A stretch of 7,140 bases of DNA from Deltaproteobacteria bacterium (GTDB lineage Bacteria; Desulfobacterota; Desulfuromonadia; Geobacterales; Geobacteraceae), in assembly GCA_021810985.1 (NCBI GenBank), contig JAJZQA010000133.1, forward strand, positions 1 to 7,140, given 5' to 3'. This document shows, piece after piece, positions 1-6,267 of this stretch; positions within the stretch are counted from its first letter, which is position 1, and each line of letters begins with the position of its first letter. The notes below the pieces were generated by a model. It made no database searches, was not told where the DNA came from, and saw nothing but the letters and a program-made list of their open reading frames with translations. The translations under genes were made by a program, and so were the position numbers.

Positions 1-128
1 AACTGATCATGCGCTATTCCCACCAGGCGGTGATCCTTGTCGTCCTTTCCAGTGCCGTAATTCTCGCCGTGTACATCTGGATTCACCGTCGCCGAAAAGC
101 GAGCATGACAGACCGCATTACCAAGTAA
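1..128 (+). CDS. C-terminal end of an unidentified membrane protein (5' truncated by window)
   Basis: Reading from base 3, an open frame runs to TAA at 126-128, followed at once by an in-frame TAG (tandem stop). The visible tail is about 41 residues: a hydrophobic stretch of roughly 20 residues (VILVVLSSAVILAVYIWI), then a basic HRRRK and a short polar end. A last transmembrane helix followed by a positive tail suggests an inner-membrane protein with its C-terminus in the cytoplasm. An ATG at base 9 has no visible ribosome binding site, so the gene most likely starts before the window. The helix plus Arg-rich tail is compatible with the end of a DedA-like or other small multi-pass protein, but too little is visible to name a family. 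It converges on hslO. Confidence 0.55.
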   Translation, partial: LIMRYSHQAVILVVLSSAVILAVYIWIHRRRKASMTDRITK

Positions 129-148
129 TAGCGCAGAGTTAAATCTTT

Positions 149-182
149 GGCGTAGGGGCAACCCCATGTGGTTGCCCCCGCC
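149..182. repeat. REP-like imperfect palindrome with GTAG at its foot
   Basis: GGGGCAACC (155-163) and GGTTGCCCC (170-178) form a perfect 9-bp stem around a 6-base loop. Outside it, GGCG (149-152) pairs with CGCC (179-182), leaving TA (153-154) as a bulge on the left arm. The tetranucleotide GTAG (152-155) sits at the foot of the hairpin, as described for REP elements recognised by REP-associated tyrosine transposases (RAYTs). The element lies between two convergent genes, the usual place for extragenic palindromes. No T-run follows on either strand, so it is not a classical intrinsic terminator, although it could still protect mRNA 3' ends. REP membership is an inference, because only one copy is visible here. 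Confidence 0.55.
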
Positions 183-225
183 ATGATCTTCCCCTCTGAT
201 TATCTCGTGCCATTCCGCCCGGCAT

Positions 226-1101
226 TCAGCCGAGTTCGGCCAGCAGCCGTTCGAGATCCTCCCGGGTCAGTTTCCAGACCTGGCGGCAGTATTCGCAGGT
301 TACCTCAGTTTCGTCTTTCTGCGACACCATCTCGGCAAGCTCTTCTTTGCCCAGGGAGACCAGGGCCTGCTCGATTTTCACCTTGCTGCAGGTGCATTGG
401 AAAGCCAAAGCCCTCTTTTCCAGGATTTGGTAGGGAATGCCGTCGAAGAGGATTGCCAGGATTTCTTCCGGGGTTTTGCCGTCACGCAGCAGTTGGGTAA
501 TGGGCGGCAGTGCGTTGATTTTTTCCATCAGCAGATCCACCGTTTCCTCATCGCCCGGCGGCAGCGACTGGATCAGAAATCCTCCGGCAGCGGATACCAG
601 CTGGTCCGGTTCCACGAAAACCCCCAGACCGACCGCGGACGGGGTCTGTTCCGATTCCGTCAGGTAGAGGGCCAGGTCCTCCGCGATCTCTCCGCTCAGC
701 AACTGCACCATCCCCCGATAGGTATCCTTCATTCCCAGATCCTTGGTCACGGAGAGAAAACCGGCCTTTCCCAAGCCCCTACCCACATCCAGCTTGCCAT
801 CGGGTGTGAGGAGATGTACCTCCGGCACCCCGACGCAACCGCGCACCGCTCCATTGCTGTCCGCTTCGACGAGAATCTTCTTCAAGGGGCCGTTTCCTTC
901 AAATTTCAGGGCGATTCGCTGGTCCGTTTTGAGCAGCGCCCCCATGAGAGCGCCCGCGGTGAGCGCCCGACCGAGTGCCGCCGCCGCGGTGGGCCAGGTG
1001 CCGTGCCGCTGGCAGGCCTCCTTGACCAGGTCCGTGGTGACGCAGGCCAGGGCGCGGATATTTCCCGTTTTCGTGATGATGCGGACCAGGTAATCGCTCA
1101 T
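226..1101 (-). CDS. hslO: Hsp33 redox-regulated chaperone
   Basis: This encodes a 291-residue protein, the normal length for Hsp33, a cytoplasmic holdase that zinc release and disulfide formation switch on during oxidative or bleach stress. The C-terminal redox switch is complete: C236-x-C238 and C269-x2-C272, separated by 30 residues, match the family's CxC...CxxC zinc site. The N-terminal domain has the expected start (SDYLVRIITKTGNIRA), a Gly/Ala-rich helix near 40-55 and the KFEGNGPLKKILVEAD strand region near 66-81. GGAG lies 5 bases before the ATG, supporting this start. The ATG overlaps the TGA of the upstream U32 gene by 4 bases (ATGA), so the two are almost certainly co-transcribed and translationally coupled. 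Nothing looks truncated. Identification is firm. Confidence 0.97.
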   Translation of the reverse strand: MSDYLVRIITKTGNIRALACVTTDLVKEACQRHGTWPTAAAALGRALTAGALMGALLKTDQRIALKFEGNGPLKKILVEADSNGAVRGCVGVPEVHLLTPDGKLDVGRGLGKAGFLSVTKDLGMKDTYRGMVQLLSGEIAEDLALYLTESEQTPSAVGLGVFVEPDQLVSAAGGFLIQSLPPGDEETVDLLMEKINALPPITQLLRDGKTPEEILAILFDGIPYQILEKRALAFQCTCSKVKIEQALVSLGKEELAEMVSQKDETEVTCEYCRQVWKLTREDLERLLAELG

Positions 1102-3470
1102 GGCAGCTCCGTAGTAAAATTGAACTCCGAGGTTCCCTCGATGGACGTTCCCCTGATACAGGACTCAAGCACCCGTTTCCGCGCTTCACCGGTTTCCCCG
1201 GAAAGGTCGGCGATAAAGGAGCCGCAGCCGCTCTCGCGCAGCCTGCGGCGATAGCCGCTGATGGAGAATCTGCGGTCCGCGGTTACGGTGGTCAATCCGT
1301 CGCGGCTGGAAACAGTATAGGCGTCACCCCGGTCGGAGACCAGCGGGGAATCGCTGCGCACCCCCTTGATGACGATCTTTGAGGTAATCACCGGAACCGG
1401 GGCGAAGAGCAGCACCCGCCGTTCGATGTCCAGGTTGGCCCGGAGCAGGCTTTCCAGGTTGGGGAAGTCGTCTTCCAGGTAAAGGGTTGCGGCGGTTGCG
1501 CCACGCTCCTGCCAGTGGCGAAGCGCCTGGCTGTTGAGGGAGTAAAGCCGGTAGTCGCAGCAGATTTCCACGTCAAGGCCGTGCAGCAGGGCGAAATGGG
1601 AGAGATTTGCCGCCTCGAAGCGCTTGAAGCCATGCTCGGTCAGGAGTTTGATCGCTTCGCGGTAGAAGGGCAGGTCCGCTTCGAAGATAATAAAAGGCAG
1701 ATGCCAGATAATCTTCTCTTGGCGACCACGCAGCTTTCCGGCAAAAGCCTGGAGCTGATGGAGGTTGGCCTTTGAGACGGGCAGGATCAGGGTATCTACG
1801 CCTTCCTGGTGGACGAGATGGAAATCCCGGATGGATTCAACCCGGACGGCCAGTTCGTCCCGGCGCTCGGAAGGGGCATGGCCGGGTCCGAGCAGGCTTG
1901 TCAGTGCCGTTTCTTTCGCGCGGCGCAGCCGCTCTTTTTTTCCGCCGAGAACCTTTTCCTCCAGGGTCTGGTAGAGGGAACGGCGGATCTCTTTCAGCTT
2001 CGGCAACGGGATCAGCACCGCCGGGAAGGCGGGGGCGCTCAGGGTTCCCAGGGTAAAGGGCGTATCGCCGCATTTTTCGAACTGGGCCCGCAGCACACTT
2101 TCCATATCCGAAGAACGGGACGGCTCCAAGACGCCGAGCGGGTATTCCGCGACCCACTCCAGCCCCGCGGCCCGCGCCGTGATCCGCAGGTTTTCTCCGC
2201 TTAGTGCCAGGGTCAGATTGCAGCGGGTCTTCTGTCCTTTTACCGTGGAAAGTTTCCGCAGGCAGGCGTTCTCGCTCATGGTGAAGGCTGTTTCCGAGGA
2301 AACCTTGAAGACCGCATCACCGACGGCAAAGGCAAAGGGCGCGGTGACGGTGACCAGGGATTTCTCCCGCGCCACTTTCACCGGTTTTCCACCCAGGTAG
2401 ATGTCCTTGAGGGTGAAGGCCTTGCCCGCTTTGTCGCTCTTCGGCTGGACCCGCACCCGGTCGCCCAGGTGGAGCCGGTCCTTGGTTTCGAAGGTGATGC
2501 GATTCTTCTGGATGGACTTGATCTCGCCGAGGTAGCGGCCCGTTGCGCCACGCAAACAGGGAATGGCGATATCCGTGGGCTGATGGGAGGCGAGAAAGCC
2601 GCGGGTCGGTACCCGGCCAAAGGAGAGCTTCAGCAGTTCTTTGGCTTCGGCCACGGCATCGGCCCGTTTGGCGGCCGGCGCGTCGAGCACCATCCGGTAG
2701 GCGCCCACCACGCTCGCCACGTATTCCGCTGATTTCATCCGGCCCTCGATCTTGAAGGAGGAGACCCTGGCTTCCACCAGCTCCGGCAGCATGTCGATAC
2801 TGGAGAAATCATTGGGGGAAAAATAGTAGCCTTCCTTGCCCCGATAGCGGTAGAGCCTGCGGCAGGGCTGGGCGCAGCGGCCGCGATTGCCGCTGCTGCC
2901 GCCGAGGAACGAGGAAAAGTAGCATTGTCCGGAGAAAGAGAAACAGAGTGCGCCGTGGATGAAGCACTCCAGTTCCACGGCGGTTTTCCGGGCAATGGTG
3001 CGGATTTCATCGATGTGCAGCTCCCGGGCGAGTACCACGCGGGAAAAACCGAGGTTTTCCAGTTCCTGGACGCCGAGGGAATTGTGGATCGTCATCTGGG
3101 TCGAGGCATGCAGCGGCAGGTCGGGGAAGTGCTCGCGGATCAGGCGGTAGACCGCCATATCCTGGAGAATCACCCCGTCCGGTTCGATCCCGGAAAGGGC
3201 GGACAGCACCTCGACCAGCTTGGGCAGTTCCTGCTCCTTGACCAGGGTGTTCAGGGTGACATAGACCTTGCGCTGCTGCGAGTGAGCATAGGCAACGATC
3301 TTTTCCATCTGCGGCAGGGAGAAGTTTTTGGCCTTGGCCCGGGCGGAAAACTCCGTCAGACCCGCGTAGACGGCATCAGCGCCCTTTTCCATGGCGGCAA
3401 AGAATGCCTCCAGCGACCCGGCCGGGGCAAGAAGCTCCGGTTTACGTATTTTGTCAGCATTTTCAATCAT
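1098..3470 (-). CDS. U32-family protein, RlhA-like, with long C-terminal second lobe
   Basis: The product is 790 residues from the ATG at 3470. The U32 signature spans about residues 168-186, starting ECFIHGALCFSFSGQC. C176, C183, C199 and C203 (the latter two in GRCAQPC) are likely Fe-S ligands. KPELLAPAGS near the N-terminus and FKIEGRMKS near 239-247 are typical of U32. Residues about 290-525 resemble the DUF3656-type region of E. coli RlhA, a U32 enzyme that hydroxylates C2501 of 23S rRNA. The last 250 or so residues (with YRLYSLNSQALRHW, LYLEDD and a C-terminal DLSGETGEA) form a further lobe, making this longer than RlhA (about 650 residues). A peptidase role is unlikely; RNA hydroxylation is inferred. 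A TTG at 3506 would add 12 residues, but these look unlike the family and lie in a possible promoter (TTGACG 3501-3506, TACTCT 3477-3482). It is followed by hslO with a 4-base overlap. Confidence 0.88.
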   Translation of the reverse strand: MIENADKIRKPELLAPAGSLEAFFAAMEKGADAVYAGLTEFSARAKAKNFSLPQMEKIVAYAHSQQRKVYVTLNTLVKEQELPKLVEVLSALSGIEPDGVILQDMAVYRLIREHFPDLPLHASTQMTIHNSLGVQELENLGFSRVVLARELHIDEIRTIARKTAVELECFIHGALCFSFSGQCYFSSFLGGSSGNRGRCAQPCRRLYRYRGKEGYYFSPNDFSSIDMLPELVEARVSSFKIEGRMKSAEYVASVVGAYRMVLDAPAAKRADAVAEAKELLKLSFGRVPTRGFLASHQPTDIAIPCLRGATGRYLGEIKSIQKNRITFETKDRLHLGDRVRVQPKSDKAGKAFTLKDIYLGGKPVKVAREKSLVTVTAPFAFAVGDAVFKVSSETAFTMSENACLRKLSTVKGQKTRCNLTLALSGENLRITARAAGLEWVAEYPLGVLEPSRSSDMESVLRAQFEKCGDTPFTLGTLSAPAFPAVLIPLPKLKEIRRSLYQTLEEKVLGGKKERLRRAKETALTSLLGPGHAPSERRDELAVRVESIRDFHLVHQEGVDTLILPVSKANLHQLQAFAGKLRGRQEKIIWHLPFIIFEADLPFYREAIKLLTEHGFKRFEAANLSHFALLHGLDVEICCDYRLYSLNSQALRHWQERGATAATLYLEDDFPNLESLLRANLDIERRVLLFAPVPVITSKIVIKGVRSDSPLVSDRGDAYTVSSRDGLTTVTADRRFSISGYRRRLRESGCGSFIADLSGETGEARKRVLESCIRGTSIEGTSEFNFTTELP

Positions 3471-3528
3471 CTGCACAGAGTAGCCGAAGGGAGGGGAGGG
3501 CGTCAAGAACTGAATGCATGATCAAAGC

Positions 3529-4371
3529 CTAGAGCGGAATTCCGGTCTCGCAGGGAACCCCTGTCTGGCAGAGTCCGCAACCGGGACTGGTGACCCCATA
3601 CCGTTCACCCACCTCCCGCACCACGGTTTCGTAACCGTAGATCCGGCAGCGTTCCTTGTCATGACCAAAGCGGGTGATGGCGCCGACCGGACAACGGCTG
3701 ATGCAAGCGCCACAGCTGCCGTTCCGGCAGAGCATGCAATTTTCGGCGTAGTGTTGATAGCGGCGCGGACTGGGAGGAATGATCAGGTCGGTGATGACGC
3801 TGCCACAGCGATGGGCGATGCCCCGTTCGCTGATGAATCCCCGGTTGAGGCTGAAGGTGCCGAGTCCGGCGGCAAAGGCGGCGTGACGCTCCGACCAGGT
3901 GGAAGAAAGACCTTCCGCGGTTTCCACGGTTTGCCAGCCTTCGGCCAGAAGCGGGGCGACCGCCCGGTGGCCCTTGGCCAGGAGGAAGTCTGTCAGATGC
4001 CGCCGCAGGTCATTGTTGAAGGCCTCGCCGAATGTGCGGGTGAGGGCCCATTCCCGGGAAGGCCAGAGGCTTTCTTTCCGGTTGCTCTTCCGGGTTGCCT
4101 CGGAAATGGGGAGTATCCAGCAGACCACCGTGCCGGAACCGGACCTTTTTCCGGGGAAGGCTCTTTCCAGCAGTTCCCGGGGAGTCTGGTGATGTGGGCC
4201 GATGATTTCCCGGTAGCGGTCGAACAGAGGGTCCGAGGCAGCGGCGAATCCCACCAGCGGTTCGTCGAAGTAACGGCAGTCCGAGTCCGGGAACCGGTTG
4301 GCGGTGCTTTCCGCGGTAAAGCGGATGATTTCGTCATGGAGGTCTTTTTCCAGGTCTGTTTTTCCGTTCAT
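3529..4371 (-). CDS. QueG-like 4Fe-4S protein (short form, no HEAT repeats)
   Basis: The product is 280 residues. An upstream in-frame ATG at 4383 lies just before the ribosome binding site, so the ATG at 4371 (GGAGG 4 bases upstream) is the better start. The middle carries the QueG-family pattern AAFAAGLGTFSLN (about 164-176) and CGSVITDLIIPP. The C-terminal third has two ferredoxin-type clusters: C215-x4-C220-x2-C223-x3-C227-P with extra C212, then C242, C265-x2-C268-x5-C274 (CGLCQTGVPCETGIP). QueG reduces epoxyqueuosine to queuosine in tRNA using cobalamin. This protein is shorter than QueG (about 350-380 residues), lacks the C-terminal HEAT-like part, and the conserved Asp region before the AGLG motif is not clearly preserved. 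I therefore call it QueG-like, with an unknown reaction. It is upstream of and co-directional with the U32 gene, 58 bases before that gene's ATG, so co-transcription is possible. Confidence 0.8.
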   Translation of the reverse strand: MNGKTDLEKDLHDEIIRFTAESTANRFPDSDCRYFDEPLVGFAAASDPLFDRYREIIGPHHQTPRELLERAFPGKRSGSGTVVCWILPISEATRKSNRKESLWPSREWALTRTFGEAFNNDLRRHLTDFLLAKGHRAVAPLLAEGWQTVETAEGLSSTWSERHAAFAAGLGTFSLNRGFISERGIAHRCGSVITDLIIPPSPRRYQHYAENCMLCRNGSCGACISRCPVGAITRFGHDKERCRIYGYETVVREVGERYGVTSPGCGLCQTGVPCETGIPL

Positions 4372-4373
4372 GT

Positions 4374-4380
4374 CTCCTCC
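4374..4380 (-). promoter_or_regulatory. Strong ribosome binding site fixing the QueG-like start
   Basis: On the minus strand GGAGGAG lies immediately before the ATG at 4371, with the GGAGG core 4 bases away. It sits downstream of the alternative ATG at 4383, so that codon cannot use it. This decides the start in favour of the second ATG. Confidence 0.8.
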
Positions 4381-4383
4381 CAT

Positions 4384-4636
4384 AAATCCGTTGAGGCTTT
4401 CTGCAATCAGGCGTTAGCCTCCGTTTCAATCAGCCCGTTATTTGAGATCGGGTGGCGGTATGATGAACGGCAGGGCAGGTTCAAATTGTCTCGTACAGTC
4501 GCCGATCCGGTCCGGCTGCCTGACGAGGTCAAGCTTGAGGACTCCCTTCCCTGCCAGGGTTGAACAGGGCTGAGGCTGACTCGCCTTGGGCGGATCTTGC
4601 CGATGGTAGGGCTTTGTACTATTCGCGACTAAATGT
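4384..4636. other. Gene-free interval of unknown origin
   Basis: No recognisable gene, RNA or complete mobile element is visible in about 250 bases between the QueG-like start and the toxin promoter. A minus-strand frame (4656-4438) could encode 72 residues, rich in Pro and Gln with no recognisable domain (for example FEPALPFIIPPPDLK at its end). It has no convincing ribosome binding site and its start would overlap the toxin operator, so I do not call it a gene. Short inverted pairs occur: GGCAGGG (4469-4475) with CCCTGCC (4549-4555), and GTTCAA near 4480 with TTGAAC near 4561. They are interleaved rather than nested. The interval may be a remnant of a mobile or repeated element that came with the toxin-antitoxin locus, but this is a guess. 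Confidence 0.4.
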
Positions 4637-4665
4637 TTGACAGACTGTAGCCACAAGGCTACAAT
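4637..4665 (+). promoter_or_regulatory. Near-consensus sigma-70 promoter of the toxin-antitoxin operon
   Basis: A perfect TTGACA -35 box (4637-4642) is separated by 17 bases from TACAAT (4660-4665), which matches five of six consensus positions. The expected transcription start, 6-7 bases beyond the -10 box, falls at or next to the A of the toxin ATG at 4672. The toxin message would then be leaderless or nearly so. This is the strongest promoter match in the window, and a strong promoter would need tight repression, which fits the inverted repeat lying inside it. Confidence 0.85.
4646..4663. promoter_or_regulatory. Operator-like inverted repeat for antitoxin autoregulation
   Basis: TGTAGCC (4646-4652) and GGCTACA (4657-4663) are perfect 7-base inverted halves separated by ACAA. 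The repeat fills the promoter spacer and overlaps the first four bases of the -10 box, so a bound dimer would block RNA polymerase. The antitoxin encoded by the second gene has a helix-turn-helix and is the natural candidate to bind here, as is usual for type II toxin-antitoxin operons. The repeat is seen directly; binding by the antitoxin is inferred. Confidence 0.75.
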
Positions 4666-4671
4666 GTGTAC

Positions 4672-4962
4672 ATGGTTGAAATCCGCAAAACCGAACTTTT
4701 TGCCAACTGGCTCAATAACTTGCGTGATATCCGGGCCAAGGCCCGCGTCCTTGTCAGGATTGAACGTCTTGCTTCAGGAAATGCAGGTGATGTCAAACCT
4801 GTGGGTGAAGGTGTCTCGGAAATGAGAATCAATTATGGTCCTGGTTATCGTGTTTATTTCATCCAACGCGGCAGCGAGTTGATTATCCTGCTGGCTGGTG
4901 GTGACAAGAACAGCCAGTCTAAGGACATTACGTCAGCAATTCGACTTGCACGGAACTTATAG
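4672..4962 (+). CDS. RelE/HigB-superfamily toxin (HI1419-type addiction module killer)
   Basis: A 96-residue product from the ATG at 4672, the usual size for this group. It matches the RelE/ParE-superfamily killer family represented by Haemophilus HI1419. An N-terminal helical region (about 7-35) with FANWLNNLRD and many Arg/Lys leads to the conserved core VSEMRINYGPGYRVYFI (about 48-64) and then LLAGGDKNSQSKDI (about 73-86). R52, R60, Y62 and K79 are candidate RNA-contact or catalytic positions, as basic residues are in this superfamily. Relatives act as ribosome-associated mRNA interferases or otherwise block translation; the exact activity here is not shown. A GTG two codons earlier (4666) is possible, but the promoter geometry favours the ATG. 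The gene precedes its antitoxin, the HigBA order. Its codon use looks less GC-biased than its neighbours, consistent with lateral gain. Confidence 0.92.
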   Translation: MVEIRKTELFANWLNNLRDIRAKARVLVRIERLASGNAGDVKPVGEGVSEMRINYGPGYRVYFIQRGSELIILLAGGDKNSQSKDITSAIRLARNL

Positions 4963-4965
4963 GAG
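4961..4965 (+). promoter_or_regulatory. Ribosome binding site of the antitoxin, overlapping the toxin stop
   Basis: AGGAG lies 6 bases before the ATG at 4972 and shares its first two bases with the toxin's TAG stop. It shows that the antitoxin starts at the ATG, not at the in-frame TTG at 4966. It also suggests that ribosomes finishing the toxin help to start antitoxin translation. The toxin itself has no comparable site, which may favour antitoxin production. Confidence 0.8.
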
Positions 4966-4971
4966 TTGAAA

Positions 4972-5265
4972 ATGCCCAAAACAGCTACCAGTCGATATGA
5001 TGTTGCCGAACATCTCTGCACTCCGGAAGAAATGGCGGCCTATCTTGAAGCGGCCATGGACGAGGCTAATGGCGATGCAGCTTTTATTGCCAAGGCCCTC
5101 GGCGATATTGCGCGTGCCAAAGGTATGTCGCAGGTTGCACGTGATGCCGGTCTTTCTCGTGAAAGTCTTTACAAGGCGCTTTCAGGCGAGAGAGTTCCCG
5201 GCTTCGATACGATACTCAAAATCGTTGCGGCGCTCGGTATCAAACTGCACGCAGAAGCAAGGTAA
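4972..5265 (+). CDS. HigA-like antitoxin with helix-turn-helix (HI1420-type antidote)
   Basis: A 97-residue product beginning 9 bases after the toxin stop. It matches the addiction-module antidote family represented by HI1420. The N-terminal half (TSRYDVAEHLCTPEEMAAYLEAA, then DEANGDAAFIAKALGDIARAKG) is the family's usual lead-in. Residues about 52-72 (MSQVARDAGLSRESLYKALSG) form an Xre/Cro-type helix-turn-helix, followed by PGFDTILKIVAALGIKL, the conserved end of the DNA-binding domain. It should neutralise the toxin by direct binding and repress the operon at the inverted repeat 4646-4663. The pair is complete, with no frameshift, so it may be functional. No strong terminator follows: only a weak AAAG/CTTT hairpin with a T-run near 5374-5387, about 110 bases downstream. 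Confidence 0.93.
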   Translation: MPKTATSRYDVAEHLCTPEEMAAYLEAAMDEANGDAAFIAKALGDIARAKGMSQVARDAGLSRESLYKALSGERVPGFDTILKIVAALGIKLHAEAR

Positions 5266-5398
5266 AGCTTTTAATCTCCAGTATTATTCTCTTTTTCGTC
5301 TTCTAAAGGGCACCCAAACTGGCCATATAAATAATGCCTATATCCGTATTGTCGAGTTGCTCGTGCCAGTGTTAAAGGCCTCTTTTTGTCAGCAACAT

Positions 5399-6157
5399 TC
5401 ATTCTTTCAGGTCTGATCCGGTTGGCTCGTTGACTCCTCCCAAGGCGGCTACCGGGCTTTCGATGTTTCCGACCAGGCGAATGAAATAGTCGGGGATGCG
5501 GGTTTCAAAGGTCAACCGTTTGCCGCTGACAGGGTGAGTGAATGAGAGTGACCGGGCGTGCAGCGCCAGGGTACCATTAGCATCGTTAGCCTTGCCGTAT
5601 TTCCTGTCCCCCACCACGGGGTGTCCCTTTTCCGAGAGGTGAACCCGAATCTGGTGCTTGCGACCGGTTAGCAGCCGGATTTCCAGCAGGCTGAACCCCC
5701 TGGCTTCCTTCAGGACGGCATACTGCGTATGGGACAACTTCCCAAGCACCGGGGCGTTGGTTGAATAGACCGTAAAGGCGCTGTTCTCGGCCAGGTAGCT
5801 GCTGATGGTCCCTGATTTCTCTGCAAGCCTGCCATGTACGACCGCAAGGTAGCGCTTGTCGTTATCCTGCCAGTGTTCCTGCAGATGCATCTTGGCAGTT
5901 TCGCTCTTGGCAAGAACCAGGAGGCCGGATGTTTCCCGGTCCAGGCGATGGACGATGTAGACCCGGTTTCGCGAGCGAGGATCGCCCTTGCGGACGTACT
6001 CGTTGAGAATGGTGTGGACCGTTCTCGACTTGTCCCGGTCCGTCCCAATGGTCAGGAGGCCGCACGGCTTTTCTACCACGATGATGTCCCTGTCCTCGTG
6101 GAGGATCGTAAGGCCTTTGGGCTGATGTTTGGATGTCGAACGCTTGGCAGCGGGCAT
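5399..6157 (-). CDS. RluA-family pseudouridine synthase
   Basis: This encodes 252 residues from the ATG at 6157. Enzymes of this family convert uridine to pseudouridine in rRNA or tRNA. The signature HRLDRETSGLLVLAK is at 70-84 with the catalytic Asp at D73. Other family landmarks are ILHEDRDIIVVEKPCGLL (18-35), RYLAVVHG (102-109) and LLTGRKHQIRVHL (162-174), with GHPVVGDRKYG just after. No N-terminal S4 RNA-binding domain is visible, so it resembles the single-domain RluA/TruC-like branch; the target uridine cannot be told. The frame stays open upstream to ATGs at 6256 and 6277. That 40-residue extension is Arg/Ala/Pro-rich and unlike the family, whereas the ATG at 6157 starts just before the first conserved strand, with GGAG 10 bases upstream. 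The start is therefore moderately uncertain. It converges with the antitoxin gene. Confidence 0.9.
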   Translation of the reverse strand: MPAAKRSTSKHQPKGLTILHEDRDIIVVEKPCGLLTIGTDRDKSRTVHTILNEYVRKGDPRSRNRVYIVHRLDRETSGLLVLAKSETAKMHLQEHWQDNDKRYLAVVHGRLAEKSGTISSYLAENSAFTVYSTNAPVLGKLSHTQYAVLKEARGFSLLEIRLLTGRKHQIRVHLSEKGHPVVGDRKYGKANDANGTLALHARSLSFTHPVSGKRLTFETRIPDYFIRLVGNIESPVAALGGVNEPTGSDLKE

Positions 6158-6267
6158 GGTAGGCTTTCTCCGGCGAGCGGCGGGTAGAAGGGCGATGAGA
6201 GTAACCGGCGCGGCAGGTTTTTCGCCGCGACCGAGTCCACACGAGAGTTGGGACATCCGTTTTCTTA

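Noticed and set aside
149..182. Hairpin as an intrinsic terminator for hslO or the membrane-protein gene
   Set aside because: The stem is strong, but no run of T follows on either strand; a REP-like palindrome explains it better.
397..1254. A 285-codon forward open frame across hslO
   Set aside because: It is antisense to a well-supported Hsp33 gene and has no recognisable domain; it is a shadow of codon bias.
2925..3521. A 198-codon forward open frame across the 5' part of the U32 gene
   Set aside because: It is antisense to the U32 signature region and shows no family resemblance.
3514..4563. A 349-codon forward open frame across the QueG-like gene
   Set aside because: It lies antisense to a gene with clear cysteine motifs and a strong ribosome binding site; its translation shows no domain and is Gly/Ala/Pro-rich, as antisense frames in GC-rich DNA usually are.
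4438..4656. A 72-codon reverse frame as a gene
   Set aside because: It has no convincing ribosome binding site, a start overlapping the toxin operator, and a Pro/Gln-rich translation without a recognisable domain. It is kept only as part of the unexplained interval.
5266..5398. A terminator between the convergent antitoxin and pseudouridine synthase genes
   Set aside because: Only weak elements are visible: CGAG-TTG-CTCG at 5353-5363, a distant ACTGGC/GCCAGT pair, and a 4-bp AAAG/CTTT stem before a T-run near 5383. None is strong enough to call.
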